64,000 nucleotides of DNA from NCBI RefSeq assembly GCF_018127785.1, contig NZ_CP072389.1, positions 1,054,001-1,118,000 of the forward strand. Direction: 5' to 3'. Within the stretch, counting starts at the first letter, position 1; each line of letters begins with the position of its first letter. Shown piece after piece: positions 1-10,024 of the stretch. The notes under the pieces were generated by a model. It worked only from the letters and a program-made list of their open reading frames with translations, was not told where the DNA came from and searched no databases. Both the position numbers and the translations under genes were made by a program. The DNA comes from Prevotella scopos JCM 17725. GTDB lineage: Bacteria > Bacteroidota > Bacteroidia > Bacteroidales > Bacteroidaceae.

Positions 1-1803
1 GTAGGCGAGGTGAAGACACCTGGTACCTATACGCTATCATCTTTTGCAACAGTCTTCAATGCACTTTATATGGCGGGTGGTATAGGTGATTTAGGAACAC
101 TCCGTAACATCAAAGTATATAGAGGAGGCACACTTATCAGTACGGTTGACGTTTATGACTTCCTACGTCGTGGACATCTGAGTGGTAATGTGCGCTTAGC
201 AGATAATGACGTTATCGTTGTTGGACCTTACGAGATGCTGGCACAGGTCAGCGGTAAGGTAAAGCGTCCGATGTTCTACGAGATGAAACGAGGCGAAAGT
301 CTTGGCACACTCATCGGTTATGCGGGTGGATTTGCTGGTGATGCCTATACTCGTTCGGTACGTGTACGCAGAAAGACGGGTCGTCAGTACTCCATCTTCA
401 ATGTCAACGAGTTTGATATGCGCAACTTCCGTGTAGCTGACGAAGACTCTGTCAGCGTCGATTCTGTTATCCCAAGATATGAAAACATGGTTGAAATCAA
501 GGGAGCCGTGTTCCGTCCAGGTATGTATGAGGTGGGTGGACGTATCAATAGCGTTCGTGGATTGATTGAAGCAGCAGACGGACTGACCGAGGTGGCATTT
601 GCCCCACATGCGGTATTACATCGAAAGAAGGCTGACCGAACATTAGAGGTTATCTCTGTTGATGTAGAAGGTATCCTCACAGGACGTGTGGCTGATATCC
701 CGTTACAGAATGAAGACATACTCTTTATTCCTACTCGCACTGACGCACAGGTACAACGAACAATAACCATTCATGGAGAAGTTCTCTATCCTGGTGTTTA
801 TCAATATGCTGATAATGAGTCGTTAGAAGACTTCATCTTACAGGCAGGTGGTCTTAAACAGAGTGCCTCAACCGTAAGAGTGGATGTGTCACGCCGTATC
901 ACAAACTCGCAAGCACTGACACCTGATTCCATCATTGCACGCACCTATTCATTCGCTCTGCGCGATGGATTTGTCATTGAAGGTGCACCAGGTTTTGTTC
1001 TTGAGCCATACGACGAGGTGTATGTTCGTAAGAGTCCTGGTACAACGAACCAACAGAATGTTAGTATCGAAGGCGAAGTCGTCTTTGGTGGAAGCTACAC
1101 ACTGACCTCTAGAAGGATGCGGCTAAGCGATATCTATAAGGCAGCAGGTGGCGTAACAGAAAATGGTTATATAAAAGGTGCCCGCCTGGAGCGTCGTACA
1201 ACGCCAAGCGAACGTATCCGCATGGAGAACGCTTACAAGATGCAGATGGAACAGCAACGTAAGAACTTGATAAACTTTGCTGTGAAAACAAAGGATGCTG
1301 GTGTGATACAAGCATTACAAGAAGGTGACGGAAAAACTGCAAAAGAGGGCGACAAAAAACCACTGGAGAAATTCCAAGCACCTGACGTGTATCCTGTTGG
1401 TATCGAACTCGATAAAGCAATCGCTAACCCTGGTAGTGACGCCGACATCGTTCTCCGTGCAGGCGACCGCATCATCATCCCACAATACAATGGTACGGTT
1501 AAGATTAATGGTGCAGTGATGTATCCTAACTCTGTCGGCTATGTTGAAGGCAAGAACGTCAGTTATTATATTGATCAGGCGGGTGGTTTTGCTAGTGATG
1601 CAAAGAAGAGCAACACCTACATCCTCTACATGAACGGCATGTTAGCGAAGGTAGGGCATAATGCCAAAGTACGTCCTGGTTGCGAAATCATCGTTCCTAC
1701 AAAGATACAAAGCAAAATGAGTCTTGCAGAGACCCTCAGCATTGGTTCAAGTGCAGCCAGCATTGCAGCCATCATTGCAACGATTGCTAACTTGATGAAG
1801 TAA
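1..1803 (+). CDS. Polysaccharide export protein with multiple SLBB domains (5' partial)
   Basis: Outer-membrane/periplasmic polysaccharide export protein of the Wza type. The frame is open from base 1 and reads VGEVKTPGTY before the first internal GTG, so the real start lies upstream of the window. About six SLBB units are visible, each opening with a motif such as VSGKVKRPMFY, IKGAVFRPGMY, IHGEVLYPGVY, IEGEVVFGGSY or INGAVMYPN and ending in an AGG-type glycine turn. The C-terminus has a small hydrophobic Ala/Ile-rich segment. Known family role: forming or gating the channel through which capsule or exopolysaccharide leaves the cell. It is convergent with the glycosyltransferase operon on the minus strand, whose product it may export (inference). 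Confidence 0.88.
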   Translation, partial: VGEVKTPGTYTLSSFATVFNALYMAGGIGDLGTLRNIKVYRGGTLISTVDVYDFLRRGHLSGNVRLADNDVIVVGPYEMLAQVSGKVKRPMFYEMKRGESLGTLIGYAGGFAGDAYTRSVRVRRKTGRQYSIFNVNEFDMRNFRVADEDSVSVDSVIPRYENMVEIKGAVFRPGMYEVGGRINSVRGLIEAADGLTEVAFAPHAVLHRKKADRTLEVISVDVEGILTGRVADIPLQNEDILFIPTRTDAQVQRTITIHGEVLYPGVYQYADNESLEDFILQAGGLKQSASTVRVDVSRRITNSQALTPDSIIARTYSFALRDGFVIEGAPGFVLEPYDEVYVRKSPGTTNQQNVSIEGEVVFGGSYTLTSRRMRLSDIYKAAGGVTENGYIKGARLERRTTPSERIRMENAYKMQMEQQRKNLINFAVKTKDAGVIQALQEGDGKTAKEGDKKPLEKFQAPDVYPVGIELDKAIANPGSDADIVLRAGDRIIIPQYNGTVKINGAVMYPNSVGYVEGKNVSYYIDQAGGFASDAKKSNTYILYMNGMLAKVGHNAKVRPGCEIIVPTKIQSKMSLAETLSIGSSAASIAAIIATIANLMK

Positions 1804-1847
1804 GGTTCTATAGGATTCAAAAAGGCGCTGGCGCAGATTATACATGG

Positions 1848-1890
1848 AAAAAGGTTAGGTCAAAATGATTTTCAATGACCTAACCTTTTT
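1848..1890. terminator. Inverted repeat terminator between convergent genes
   Basis: A 15-bp arm AAAAAGGTTAGGTCA is followed by a short loop and its complement TGACCTAACCTTTTT. Both strands end in a T-run, so it can stop transcription from the export gene and from the opposing operon. Confidence 0.8.
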
Positions 1891-2041
1891 CTTTATATGA
1901 ACTATGAAATTAATTACACTTAATCTTTTACAAATTTGTGGATCTTACCCTTTCAATCAAGAAGTTCATTTGTAAATATGTTGTACGTTATCCTAGGATT
2001 TTGCCAATAGATAGCTTCAAATGTACTCGGCATAAGTAAAC

Positions 2042-2908
2042 CTATATCTTTATCCAAGAGTCTGGTAAAGTGAAATCACACTCTTCCATATTTAACCATC
2101 TCTTTGGTGCAATGACAACCTTACTACTATTCTGATTGAGCCATGCTCCCCACCATGAGAAAGACGAATTTGCAATAATATTATGCGCACAACAAGACAT
2201 CAACTGCATATCGCGATAACTTTCAGCCCCTGTATTCCAAGTGACATAAACAACAGGAGCCTTAATGTATTGCTCTAAATGCTCTCTACACCACCCTATG
2301 TCATTACTAAAAACACAAAAGACTGAAGGTGTAACATAAGTACACATCTTCTCGATGGCTGCATGGTAATAATCGAGGTCGCAGATGCCTTGATAAAGTT
2401 TATTCCCTATATAATCGCCTCGTCGTACATGTAAAGCAACGCTATTGCCATCTAACTTTTCTAATAATGATAAATTCTCTTTATCATTAAAAGCAGGGAA
2501 AGTAAAAGCCTTCAACACCTTTTCCCGAAAAGCAAGAAAGTATCTTTCATCTTGCCAATAGCCATCAAAGTATCTGTCTCCGTCTTGAATCAGCACAGAA
2601 CTGTCAAATCGAAGAGAAGAACTTTCTATACACATTCCTTTTCGATGCGGCAAAAGACGTTTGCCAATACGCCACAAAAGATAATTTGGATAGTAATAAG
2701 CAACACGCATTATATCAAAAGCAGAAGCTTTTTCAGCTGTTACAGAGAAGATTTTATCCACCTCAAAGCCATTGTGTAGATGATAACCATTGAAGCAAGA
2801 AAGGTCCAATGTTACACGTTCCGTTGGGAAAGTTTCCTTCAGGGAAAGGTACAAAGCATATTGGAACATCTGATTTCCCAAGCCACCTAATATCTTAACA
2901 ATCTTCAT
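2042..2908 (-). CDS. GT11 family glycosyltransferase, likely alpha-1,2-fucosyltransferase
   Basis: A 288-residue protein with hallmarks of GT11: an N-terminal GGLGNQMFQYA motif (about residues 8-18), the GDP-fucose binding motif HVRRGDY (about 160-166), and a C-terminal SSFSWWGAW segment. Family members transfer fucose in alpha-1,2 linkage to galactose or a related acceptor. It is the last gene of a leftward operon (Wzz, Wzx, Wzy, GT2, GT11) and its start overlaps the stop of the upstream GT2 by a few bases, indicating translational coupling. The inferred role is addition of a terminal or branching fucose to a surface polysaccharide. The acceptor cannot be read from sequence. Confidence 0.88.
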   Translation of the reverse strand: MKIVKILGGLGNQMFQYALYLSLKETFPTERVTLDLSCFNGYHLHNGFEVDKIFSVTAEKASAFDIMRVAYYYPNYLLWRIGKRLLPHRKGMCIESSSLRFDSSVLIQDGDRYFDGYWQDERYFLAFREKVLKAFTFPAFNDKENLSLLEKLDGNSVALHVRRGDYIGNKLYQGICDLDYYHAAIEKMCTYVTPSVFCVFSNDIGWCREHLEQYIKAPVVYVTWNTGAESYRDMQLMSCCAHNIIANSSFSWWGAWLNQNSSKVVIAPKRWLNMEECDFTLPDSWIKI

Positions 2909-3684
2909 CGGCGTATTACTTTTTTTATTATACCCTTTAAATCATTGAGCATAACGATTTTATTAATAAACAAGCAACCTCTTAACAGAAGATGACACTT
3001 ATACTTCGAGTTGAGAATAGCAATATCCTTCACCTCAGCCTGTTTGACGTCTATCTGATTTGTAATCTTATCCTCATGGTCATTAAAAGAGTCAATGTAT
3101 AGATTATCTAAGAATTTTCGACGCTTACCTTTCAATAATCGGTAATACCAATCAACATCGACAAGCCAGTTCAATCTGTTATCAAACTCTATAAGATGCG
3201 AACGATTAAAAGCTATACAAGAACAAGGACCAATGACATTACAAAGGAAAAGAAGAGAAGGAATGGTAACGAAGAGATTCATCATAGCCCGTGAGAATAA
3301 ATTAGGCTTTAATACTCCACCATTAAAGACTTTCACACGCGTCACAAGTACGTCATATCCTTTTTGAAACAGCTTATTCAATGAAGACAGATAATCATTT
3401 TCTTCAAAGGCTTCATCATGATGTACCACAATAACAAATCTTCCCGTTGCTAGTTGTAACCCATGATTCCAGTTGTTGACAGCCCCTGAGGATGGGACGT
3501 GATGTCGATAAACAATAGCGGGGTTATTGAGTGAAGAAACGTAATCTGCTATGGACGAATCATTGGAATCGTCAACCACAACAATCTCATAATCCTTAAA
3601 GTCCTGCTTGCAAACAGAACCATAGGCACTCTTGAAAAGGTCAAGATTATTATACGTCGGTAGTACTATTGTGAATGTCTTCAT
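2905..3684 (-). CDS. Family 2 glycosyltransferase
   Basis: Begins with the GT-A motif TIVLPTYNNLDLF and has the nucleotide-binding DD pair in VVVDDSNDSS (about residues 37-41), a VVHHDEAF acidic motif near residue 95, and a later WLVDVDWYYRLL segment, all typical of GT2 transferases. Length (259 aa) is normal. It overlaps the upstream polymerase gene by 35 bp and the downstream GT11 by 4 bp, so all are co-translated. Sugar donor and linkage are unknown. Confidence 0.85.
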   Translation of the reverse strand: MKTFTIVLPTYNNLDLFKSAYGSVCKQDFKDYEIVVVDDSNDSSIADYVSSLNNPAIVYRHHVPSSGAVNNWNHGLQLATGRFVIVVHHDEAFEENDYLSSLNKLFQKGYDVLVTRVKVFNGGVLKPNLFSRAMMNLFVTIPSLLFLCNVIGPCSCIAFNRSHLIEFDNRLNWLVDVDWYYRLLKGKRRKFLDNLYIDSFNDHEDKITNQIDVKQAEVKDIAILNSKYKCHLLLRGCLFINKIVMLNDLKGIIKKVIRR

Positions 3685-4798
3685 TCAATTCTCGTTTACA
3701 AGCAGTCTCATTAATCAGATACCAACTTAATAACAATAATGCAAAGGTATAGGTGTTGTCGAAGCTTCCACCCCAGAAGAGGTCAAGTGTCAGACCAATG
3801 AACACTCCTAACTCGACGGAATACTTCTTATAAGCTTTGTATCGTAACAAGGTCCTGACGATACTTACGAGGAAGAATGACAAGACGATAATACCAAAGC
3901 TATAGCCAATCGTAAGAATACAAGACTCTGTCACGCCATTTGCAATCAAGTGAGAAGGCGTACTAAAGTCCTGATACTCATCAAGGTGTATATTAAAGAA
4001 ACCATGACCTATCCATGGATCTTTCGCAATTTCTTTAATGAAATGGAACCAAATAAATGCACGATAGAAATTACTGAGATTAGAGAACATCGTGACAAGC
4101 GTGGCTGTAAACACTACGATAATACTCGACACATACATCCCAACCATCATAATCCTACTTCTATATAAGCGAAGGTAATACATCGTTGCAACAACAGCTC
4201 CGATAATAAGGTAACGATAAGAACCTGAAAGAATAAGGTTTCCAACCATGGTTGCAAGTCCTAAATAGAAGACTATCTTATTCACTCTCTTCTGATTTAG
4301 CATATAGCAAGCTGCAACAAAGGTTATACTTCCTGAATATAAAGCATTACCTTTAAAGCCAGGAAAACGTGCAAGCGATTCTCCAGGACGTACAGGTGGC
4401 AGTTCTGTCCAAGGCACATTTACTCCTACAAGAAACAAAAGGTTCGTTCCAAAGTCAAGGATAAAAATGATAAAAACAAAGATGCGTAATGCTTCCAAGC
4501 ACGACTTCTTATCCTTAACACCCAAGAGAAGGATACAAAGGAAATAGAATTGCCCCCAATAGGCTATGTTCCAAGGTTTCAGACCATTGCATAACGCAAA
4601 GTAAAAACCGACTCCCAAGGAGAAACAGATAAACAAAAAGAAGATTGGGGTATATCCCAGACTGCGTAGAAAGGTGGTAGGTGAGAATATCATTAACAGC
4701 GAAAGAGCAAACAATCCCATAGGAACGATGCCCGTACCTAGAATCTGGGTAAGGAAAAGAAAGAATGCAAATAAGATATAACGAGCCTTCTCTGACAT
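3650..4798 (-). CDS. O-antigen/capsule polymerase-like membrane protein (Wzy type)
   Basis: About ten hydrophobic segments with a long extracytoplasmic loop containing PPVRPGESLARFPG and a region reading GHGFFNIHLDEY, as in Wzy and O-antigen ligase family proteins. Sequence conservation is normally low in this group, so the call rests on topology and position between the flippase and glycosyltransferases. The ATG at 4798 overlaps the stop of the flippase gene as TGATG, the reason for preferring it over the GTG one codon upstream. Likely joins lipid-linked repeat units in the periplasm. Confidence 0.7.
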   Translation of the reverse strand: MSEKARYILFAFFLFLTQILGTGIVPMGLFALSLLMIFSPTTFLRSLGYTPIFFLFICFSLGVGFYFALCNGLKPWNIAYWGQFYFLCILLLGVKDKKSCLEALRIFVFIIFILDFGTNLLFLVGVNVPWTELPPVRPGESLARFPGFKGNALYSGSITFVAACYMLNQKRVNKIVFYLGLATMVGNLILSGSYRYLIIGAVVATMYYLRLYRSRIMMVGMYVSSIIVVFTATLVTMFSNLSNFYRAFIWFHFIKEIAKDPWIGHGFFNIHLDEYQDFSTPSHLIANGVTESCILTIGYSFGIIVLSFFLVSIVRTLLRYKAYKKYSVELGVFIGLTLDLFWGGSFDNTYTFALLLLSWYLINETACKRELNEDIHNSTTDV

Positions 4799-6111
4799 CA
4801 CTTTACCTCCTTTCTAACAACGATGATTGTGTACACCAAGAACATAAGAAAGGACACAACGTATGAGACTAATACTGCCATTGACAAGCCATTAGCACCC
4901 TCCCCTCTCATACAAAGATAATAAGAGCATCCTACCATTAGCATAGCCCAGACAATATTAATAACAAAACATTGCCACATCTTACCAAGACTATAGACAG
5001 CCATCTCAAGGACATTTGCCAAGGCAGAGAAGATTGTTGAGATGGCAAGTATCTGTACGGGTACGGGATTGTCATAGGTAGCACCATACAGTCGCATAAT
5101 AAAGCCACCAAAGAGTATCACGCCTATTGACAACAACAATGCCGTAACGCCGACTATCAACATATTATACTTTAATGTTGATACGAAAGAAGCCTTTTCT
5201 TTATTCAGACTCGATAAAATGGGGAGTACAATCTGGCTAAAAGCTGTAGGGATAAACAAGATGATAACCTTCCACTGGTCGGCTGCCTCAAAGACTGCAA
5301 GATCTTGAAAACCTTCTGAACGTACAAGTATTGAACGTATTAACCAGAATGAAGGCGTAATAAGTAACGCCGACAAAGCTGCTGGCAGGCTATAAGTATA
5401 TAAGATTGAAAAGTCCTTTAATTGGAGTTCTTTGATACTTAACTTCTTTATCTGAATTGCATAAAAGTTCTTGTTGATGGAAAGATGATTCATTACGAAA
5501 ATCAAGATAAACCCCATACCAAAACCAAGGATTGCTCCGTTGACACCAAAATAATAAGCTCCAAAAATGGTCAGAATAGATTCAAGGATACTTCCTGACA
5601 GCGTATTAATCGCTATTGCCTTAAAGTTTTCGAAGCCCATCAGTGCTCCATTCTGAACACCATTGATGATGGAAAAGAACAATAATACTGCGCCCACACG
5701 TACTGGTAACACAATACTTGGGTGATGAAGAATATTATTCGCAATAAAGGGTGCACCCAACAATATCAGGATTGCAGTTATCACTGCCATTAAAAATCCA
5801 AAGAAATTGGTTGCTGCATATACTGCAGGAATCTTATCTGCTTGTTCAACTCTATATTCAGCAATGTACTTTGTTGACGTAACACCTAACCCCGCAGAGC
5901 CCAGAACAATAAACATATTAATTGTGGAGCGCACCATAGAGAACTCTCCGTATGCCTCCTTCTGCAATATATGGGCACAGATAATACCCACCACTAAGGT
6001 AAGAAACTTAGCTAAGGCCGTCCCAGTAAACGACCAAGCCAGTCCTTGCCCCATTCTTCGTGATATGGAGGAAGAGTTTAATCGGGTTATAATCTCCTTA
6101 ACTGTAACCAT
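4798..6111 (-). CDS. Polysaccharide flippase, Wzx/MATE-like
   Basis: A roughly 437-residue protein with about 12-14 predicted membrane helices, starting RMGQGLAWSFTGTALAKF and containing the YGEFSMVRSTINMF pattern seen in polysaccharide biosynthesis flippases of the MOP superfamily. It moves undecaprenyl-linked sugar repeat units across the inner membrane. It lies directly downstream of Wzz and overlaps the polymerase gene. An ATG at 6111 is preferred to the TTG one codon upstream. Confidence 0.85.
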   Translation of the reverse strand: MVTVKEIITRLNSSSISRRMGQGLAWSFTGTALAKFLTLVVGIICAHILQKEAYGEFSMVRSTINMFIVLGSAGLGVTSTKYIAEYRVEQADKIPAVYAATNFFGFLMAVITAILILLGAPFIANNILHHPSIVLPVRVGAVLLFFSIINGVQNGALMGFENFKAIAINTLSGSILESILTIFGAYYFGVNGAILGFGMGFILIFVMNHLSINKNFYAIQIKKLSIKELQLKDFSILYTYSLPAALSALLITPSFWLIRSILVRSEGFQDLAVFEAADQWKVIILFIPTAFSQIVLPILSSLNKEKASFVSTLKYNMLIVGVTALLLSIGVILFGGFIMRLYGATYDNPVPVQILAISTIFSALANVLEMAVYSLGKMWQCFVINIVWAMLMVGCSYYLCMRGEGANGLSMAVLVSYVVSFLMFLVYTIIVVRKEVK

Positions 6112-6114
6112 CAA

Positions 6115-7167
6115 CTATTCGTCCTTTCCACCACCAAACAACAACGAGAAATTACGAATAACGAAGGTGACCATCAAACTGAGGAAAACCACAATAAAGA
6201 CAAATGCCATACGTTTCGGTCCTGCAGGCTTAACGGGGACTGATGCACTCTGAACCATCGTAAATGAAGGAGTATGCTCTTGCAACTTTGCCTGTGCATT
6301 TTGCAACTGTGTACTTAACGCACTATAAGCATTAAACTTCAATTGCATATCATTCTCCAAATCATCACGTTGCGACTGAAGTTCCTGCAAAATAACATCT
6401 TGATTTGCATCCGAAAAGGCAGCATACTTCTGACGTGCATTCTCATACTTCTTCTTTGCCTCGGCAACTAACTTCGTATAATACTTCACGTCATTCTTCA
6501 TCTTATTTGTTTTATAGTTTGTGATGAAGTCCTGCAATTTGGCACGTACCGAGTCAGCAATCGTTGCACTAATCAGTGGGTCTTGATCTTCCACTGAAAT
6601 GGTTATCAACCCCGTCTTAATATCAATATCACAAGCAATACTTTTCTTTATCTTTGTGAAGATTTCATCCTGCTTTTTATTAAGCATAAAAGGGTTAATG
6701 GAGTCGGTTTTACTTGTAAGGGTATCGTTGTCACCAAACTTCTTACCAAACCATAAAATAACCTTAGTGTAAGGTGACTCCTTCTGATGATGATAAAGAT
6801 AATCATAGTAATTTGTCTTTACCGAACCATCTTTTGTTTGTACAGGAATCTGGAGCAAGCTCTTAACAAACTCATTAGACTTCATCAAGTCTGGATAAAG
6901 ACTGGGCTGCAAGGCATTGCCAGAAGCGACATCACCAAGATCCACACCAAAAGAAGAAGCAATAGAACTCAATTTACCACCACCTTCTGCATTATCCATT
7001 TCAGGAGCAAGGGAAATATCACACTTATAATAGCGAGGAACAGGTAAAATAATTAGGATTGAACCTACCAAAGCAACAACAAAAACGATAATATATCGTA
7101 ACAGGTCATGCTTAAGCTTTTTGAGAAAGGAAACAATTGCAACATCCTCTTTCTTTTGATCTTCCAT
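6115..7167 (-). CDS. Chain-length determinant protein, Wzz family
   Basis: 350 residues with a membrane helix near residues 22-42, a long periplasmic alpha-helical domain rich in Lys/Glu (about 190-290), and a second helix near the C-terminus preceded by a PVKPAGPKR proline motif, the canonical Wzz architecture. It sets modal chain length of the surface polysaccharide. First gene of the leftward operon. A candidate promoter (minus-strand TAACTTTGC at 7226-7234) lies about 60 bp upstream. There is no tyrosine kinase domain fused to it. Confidence 0.85.
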   Translation of the reverse strand: MEDQKKEDVAIVSFLKKLKHDLLRYIIVFVVALVGSILIILPVPRYYKCDISLAPEMDNAEGGGKLSSIASSFGVDLGDVASGNALQPSLYPDLMKSNEFVKSLLQIPVQTKDGSVKTNYYDYLYHHQKESPYTKVILWFGKKFGDNDTLTSKTDSINPFMLNKKQDEIFTKIKKSIACDIDIKTGLITISVEDQDPLISATIADSVRAKLQDFITNYKTNKMKNDVKYYTKLVAEAKKKYENARQKYAAFSDANQDVILQELQSQRDDLENDMQLKFNAYSALSTQLQNAQAKLQEHTPSFTMVQSASVPVKPAGPKRMAFVFIVVFLSLMVTFVIRNFSLLFGGGKDE

Positions 7168-7225
7168 TGAAAATATATTTTATTCTTTATTTATCTTTAA
7201 CAATTTACTAAGTAAAAATAAAAAC

Positions 7226-7234
7226 GCAAAGTTA
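7226..7234 (-). promoter_or_regulatory. Candidate Bacteroidales -7 element for the wzz operon
   Basis: Minus-strand TAACTTTGC matches the TAnnTTTGC -7 consensus. No TTTG is found 20 bp upstream, so the -33 part is weak. Confidence 0.5.
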
Positions 7235-7294
7235 GCTATTTTATTGCATTATATCTGTGTAGATAAACCAAATATTTATAATCCTTAAAAACTC

Positions 7295-7576
7295 GGCTCT
7301 CTAATGATTCATGTGGGTAGTTCGTCATAGAACATAAAAATATTGTCAAGAAGTATAGCCTCCAACAAAACACGACTCTAGGTTGACCTTAGGTTTAATA
7401 CGCTTAACGCACATTAAATTCCTACCTTTCCATATACAGCAATGGTGTTAATCCTCCGCACATGTGGTGCATACCCTCCGCACCATTAGTGCTAAGCATC
7501 CGCACCACACGTGCTAAGCACCCGCACCAAACCGGTGGGATATCAACACACAATCCACACGATGCGTTATAGAGCC
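7295..7576. repeat. Dispersed ~280-bp element, copy A
   Basis: Non-coding element closely resembling the one at 30524-30803. Ends are imperfect inverted repeats (GGCTCT... on the left and ...AGAGCC on the right). The central conserved block contains TTAATACGCTTAACGCACATTA and is followed at 7455-7542 by four consecutive 22-bp units, each beginning CCGCAC or TCCGCAC and carrying a GCAC-N5-GTGC-type dyad. It has no ORF. It lies between wzz and a GT2 gene, filling most of that 420-bp gap. Confidence 0.85.
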
Positions 7577-7590
7577 AGAAACTCCTCAAG

Positions 7591-8412
7591 CTATGTCTTT
7601 CTTATCAGCTTATACAGCCGTTTACGGATAGGCAAAGGCATAACACGAGTAGTAAACCGGATAACAACACTTTGACAGAAAACATGGAATGGGATGAAGC
7701 CCATCTTCAACATTTTTTCCAAGATACGTACCTCATCACAAGCATACTTCCATCCACCACGCTTGCCTACCGTGTCTTCAGAGTAGCGAAACCACAATAA
7801 AGAGTCTTGAATATTATAAAACTTACTTCCATTCTTTAGCATACGCAACCAGAGAAAGTAATCTTCAGGAAAATATTCTGTCAGATAACCACCAGCAGCT
7901 AATACTGCTGCTTTACGATACATCACTGTCGGATGGTTGACTGGACATCTATACTGGGCGTATCGCTTTATCTCTTCATTCTGCTCTGGCACCTTTCTTT
8001 TAGTCTTTACCACCATCTTATCGTCCGAGAACTCATCTACCCAAGACCCTACCAAATCATAGTCCTTATGCGTCTTTAACCAGTTATACTCCACTTCAAA
8101 TCTATTGGGTTTACAGATATCATCGGCATCCATACGCGCTATTATGTCGTATTTGCAAAGCTGCAACCCATCATTCAGCGTTTTGCCCAACCCTCTATTC
8201 TCTGGATATGGTACTACCTTTAATGATGCATATCGCATAGTAAATGACTTTATAACATCATATAAAGCATCCGTTAAAGGTCCATCCTCTAACAAAACTA
8301 CTTCAGCAGCTTCCACCGTCTGAGAAAAGATACTCTCTAAACTTTCACGAAGGAAAGTAGGATTATCTTTCTTGTAAACAGCCATTAAAACTGAAATATC
8401 AATTCGTTCCAT
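7591..8412 (-). CDS. Family 2 glycosyltransferase
   Basis: GT-A fold enzyme: ISVLMAVYKKDNPTFLRESLESI at the N-terminus (here split by position: ISVLMAVYKK then ESLESIFSQT), the acidic motif MDADDICKPNRF near residue 95 with the DxD metal site, and a NHPTVMYRK segment typical of the GT2 group that adds galactose or glucosamine in cell-surface glycans. The ATG at 8412 is chosen because the longer frame would use a TTG and add nine residues without family support. It stands alone on the minus strand, divergent from the WecA-type gene. Confidence 0.83.
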   Translation of the reverse strand: MERIDISVLMAVYKKDNPTFLRESLESIFSQTVEAAEVVLLEDGPLTDALYDVIKSFTMRYASLKVVPYPENRGLGKTLNDGLQLCKYDIIARMDADDICKPNRFEVEYNWLKTHKDYDLVGSWVDEFSDDKMVVKTKRKVPEQNEEIKRYAQYRCPVNHPTVMYRKAAVLAAGGYLTEYFPEDYFLWLRMLKNGSKFYNIQDSLLWFRYSEDTVGKRGGWKYACDEVRILEKMLKMGFIPFHVFCQSVVIRFTTRVMPLPIRKRLYKLIRKT

Positions 8413-8655
8413 ATATCGATTAAAAGGGTTACTTAACAAAAAATCTTCAAAAGATTCGTCTAAGGCGCATGGTATAACGATTCTAATGAAATCTCATATT
8501 TACAAAAATACAAAAAGAAAATAACAAAGAACAATGCGTGACAAGAAATTTCAATAAAAACAATTGATGTTGAAGATAAATTATATTTTTTTAGATATCT
8601 AAATGCAATAATATAGCAATTTAAGAGTTATATTGAACACAAGAATAGAAATAGG

Positions 8656-9762
8656 ATGTTGACATATACGTTAATAATTCTTTTTGCTTTTACCATGAGC
8701 GCTATTTGTGGATTTATTATGATTCCACAAATTATTTCCTTCTGTAAGAAGAAGAACTTATACGATGCTCCAGATGCTAGGAAAATACACAAGAGTGCTG
8801 TTCCGCGTTTAGGGGGTGTCTCTTTTATGCCCAGTATGCTGATTGCTACAATTGTTGCACTATTGGTATGGGTCTCTACATGCAAGTGTAACAAGATATG
8901 TGTCAGCCCTTGGTGCATCTTCTTTGGTATCGGCATCACCATCATCTATATAACAGGTGTCATTGACGACATCTTTGGTGTGAGAGCAAGGGTAAAACTT
9001 CTTATGCAGATTGTCGTTGCCAGTCTGCTCCCTATGTCCTATCTTTACATCAATAACCTCTATGGATTCTTAGGCATCTATGAGATTCCACCACTTGTAG
9101 GAACTATCTTAACCATTGGTGTACTGGTATTTATCATGAATGCTATCAACTTGATTGATGGTATTGATGGACTCTCTGCAAGTCTTACGCTCATTGCCTT
9201 AGGCGGTCTTTTCTATATCTTTCATCGTGAACAGATATGGGTTTACTGCATCCTCATTGCAGGCTTGATGGGTGTTTTGATTCCCTTCCTTTATCATAAC
9301 ATTTGGGGGAAAGAAGAAAAAAATCAAAAGATATTTATGGGTGACTCTGGTAGTCTGACACTGGGGTATATCCTTGGTGTACTGATGATTAAGTTCTGTA
9401 TGTACAACCCACATGTGATGCCTTACCAGAAGGGCGCTACACTCCTCTCCGTGACTTTACTTCTTGTACCAACCTTCGATGTGTTCAGAGTTATCATCGT
9501 AAGACTCATAAACCATAAACCAATTTTCACCGCAGACAAGAACCATATTCATCATAAGCTGATGCGTACAGGATTGACACAACACCAGACATTGATTAGC
9601 GTTATTTTATTATCGGTCCTTTTTATTATTATCAACCTTACCCTCTTCAACGAACTCGTCGTAACTTGGATTATTGCGATAGATATTCTTATCTACATTG
9701 CCTTCCAATACTCTCTCGATGTCATCATAAAAAGGAAAAACTTACAACCCTTTGTGCAATAA
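8656..9762 (+). CDS. Undecaprenyl-phosphate GlcNAc-1-phosphate transferase, WecA/MraY family
   Basis: Polytopic membrane enzyme with all family motifs: DAPDARKIHKSAVPRLGG near residues 36-53, DDIFGVRARVK near 103, MNAINLIDGIDGLSA near 163, FMGDSGSLTLGY near 228 and HIHHKLMRTG near 295. It transfers a sugar-1-phosphate from a UDP-sugar to undecaprenyl phosphate on the cytoplasmic face, starting lipid-linked polysaccharide synthesis. Its neighbours (Wzz, Wzx, Wzy, GTs) suggest it initiates the same polymer. Length 368 aa is normal. Confidence 0.9.
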   Translation: MLTYTLIILFAFTMSAICGFIMIPQIISFCKKKNLYDAPDARKIHKSAVPRLGGVSFMPSMLIATIVALLVWVSTCKCNKICVSPWCIFFGIGITIIYITGVIDDIFGVRARVKLLMQIVVASLLPMSYLYINNLYGFLGIYEIPPLVGTILTIGVLVFIMNAINLIDGIDGLSASLTLIALGGLFYIFHREQIWVYCILIAGLMGVLIPFLYHNIWGKEEKNQKIFMGDSGSLTLGYILGVLMIKFCMYNPHVMPYQKGATLLSVTLLLVPTFDVFRVIIVRLINHKPIFTADKNHIHHKLMRTGLTQHQTLISVILLSVLFIIINLTLFNELVVTWIIAIDILIYIAFQYSLDVIIKRKNLQPFVQ

Positions 9763-9930
9763 TATGAATTAAAGCTGTTGCAACACGAGGAACACGGAGG
9801 TTTGATAAATACAAGACGATGGCGACTCCGTTGTCACCATCACTTTCCATGTACTACCTTTTAGAAACCCGTTTCTTATTCTTCTGAGACCGAAATAGAT
9901 ATACACCACTCTAATCAATAGGGAGAAACA

Positions 9931-9985
9931 AAAACGGCTGGTAAGACACGAGATGAGTTCTCGTACCTTATCAGCCGTTTTAATT
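9931..9985. terminator. Bidirectional terminator between convergent genes
   Basis: AAAACGGCTG and TCAGCCGTTTT form the outer stem of a long hairpin with an inner CGAGA/TCTCG stem. T-rich tracts follow on both strands. It sits between the WecA-type gene and the GH20 gene. Confidence 0.8.
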
Positions 9986-10024
9986 TTAAGGCTTGTATGA
10001 GCCTAGGCTAATACGTCTTTGTTG

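Noticed and set aside
7455..7542. CRISPR-like look of the 22-bp units
   Set aside because: Units are directly adjacent with no spacers, only four per array, and no cas genes are nearby.
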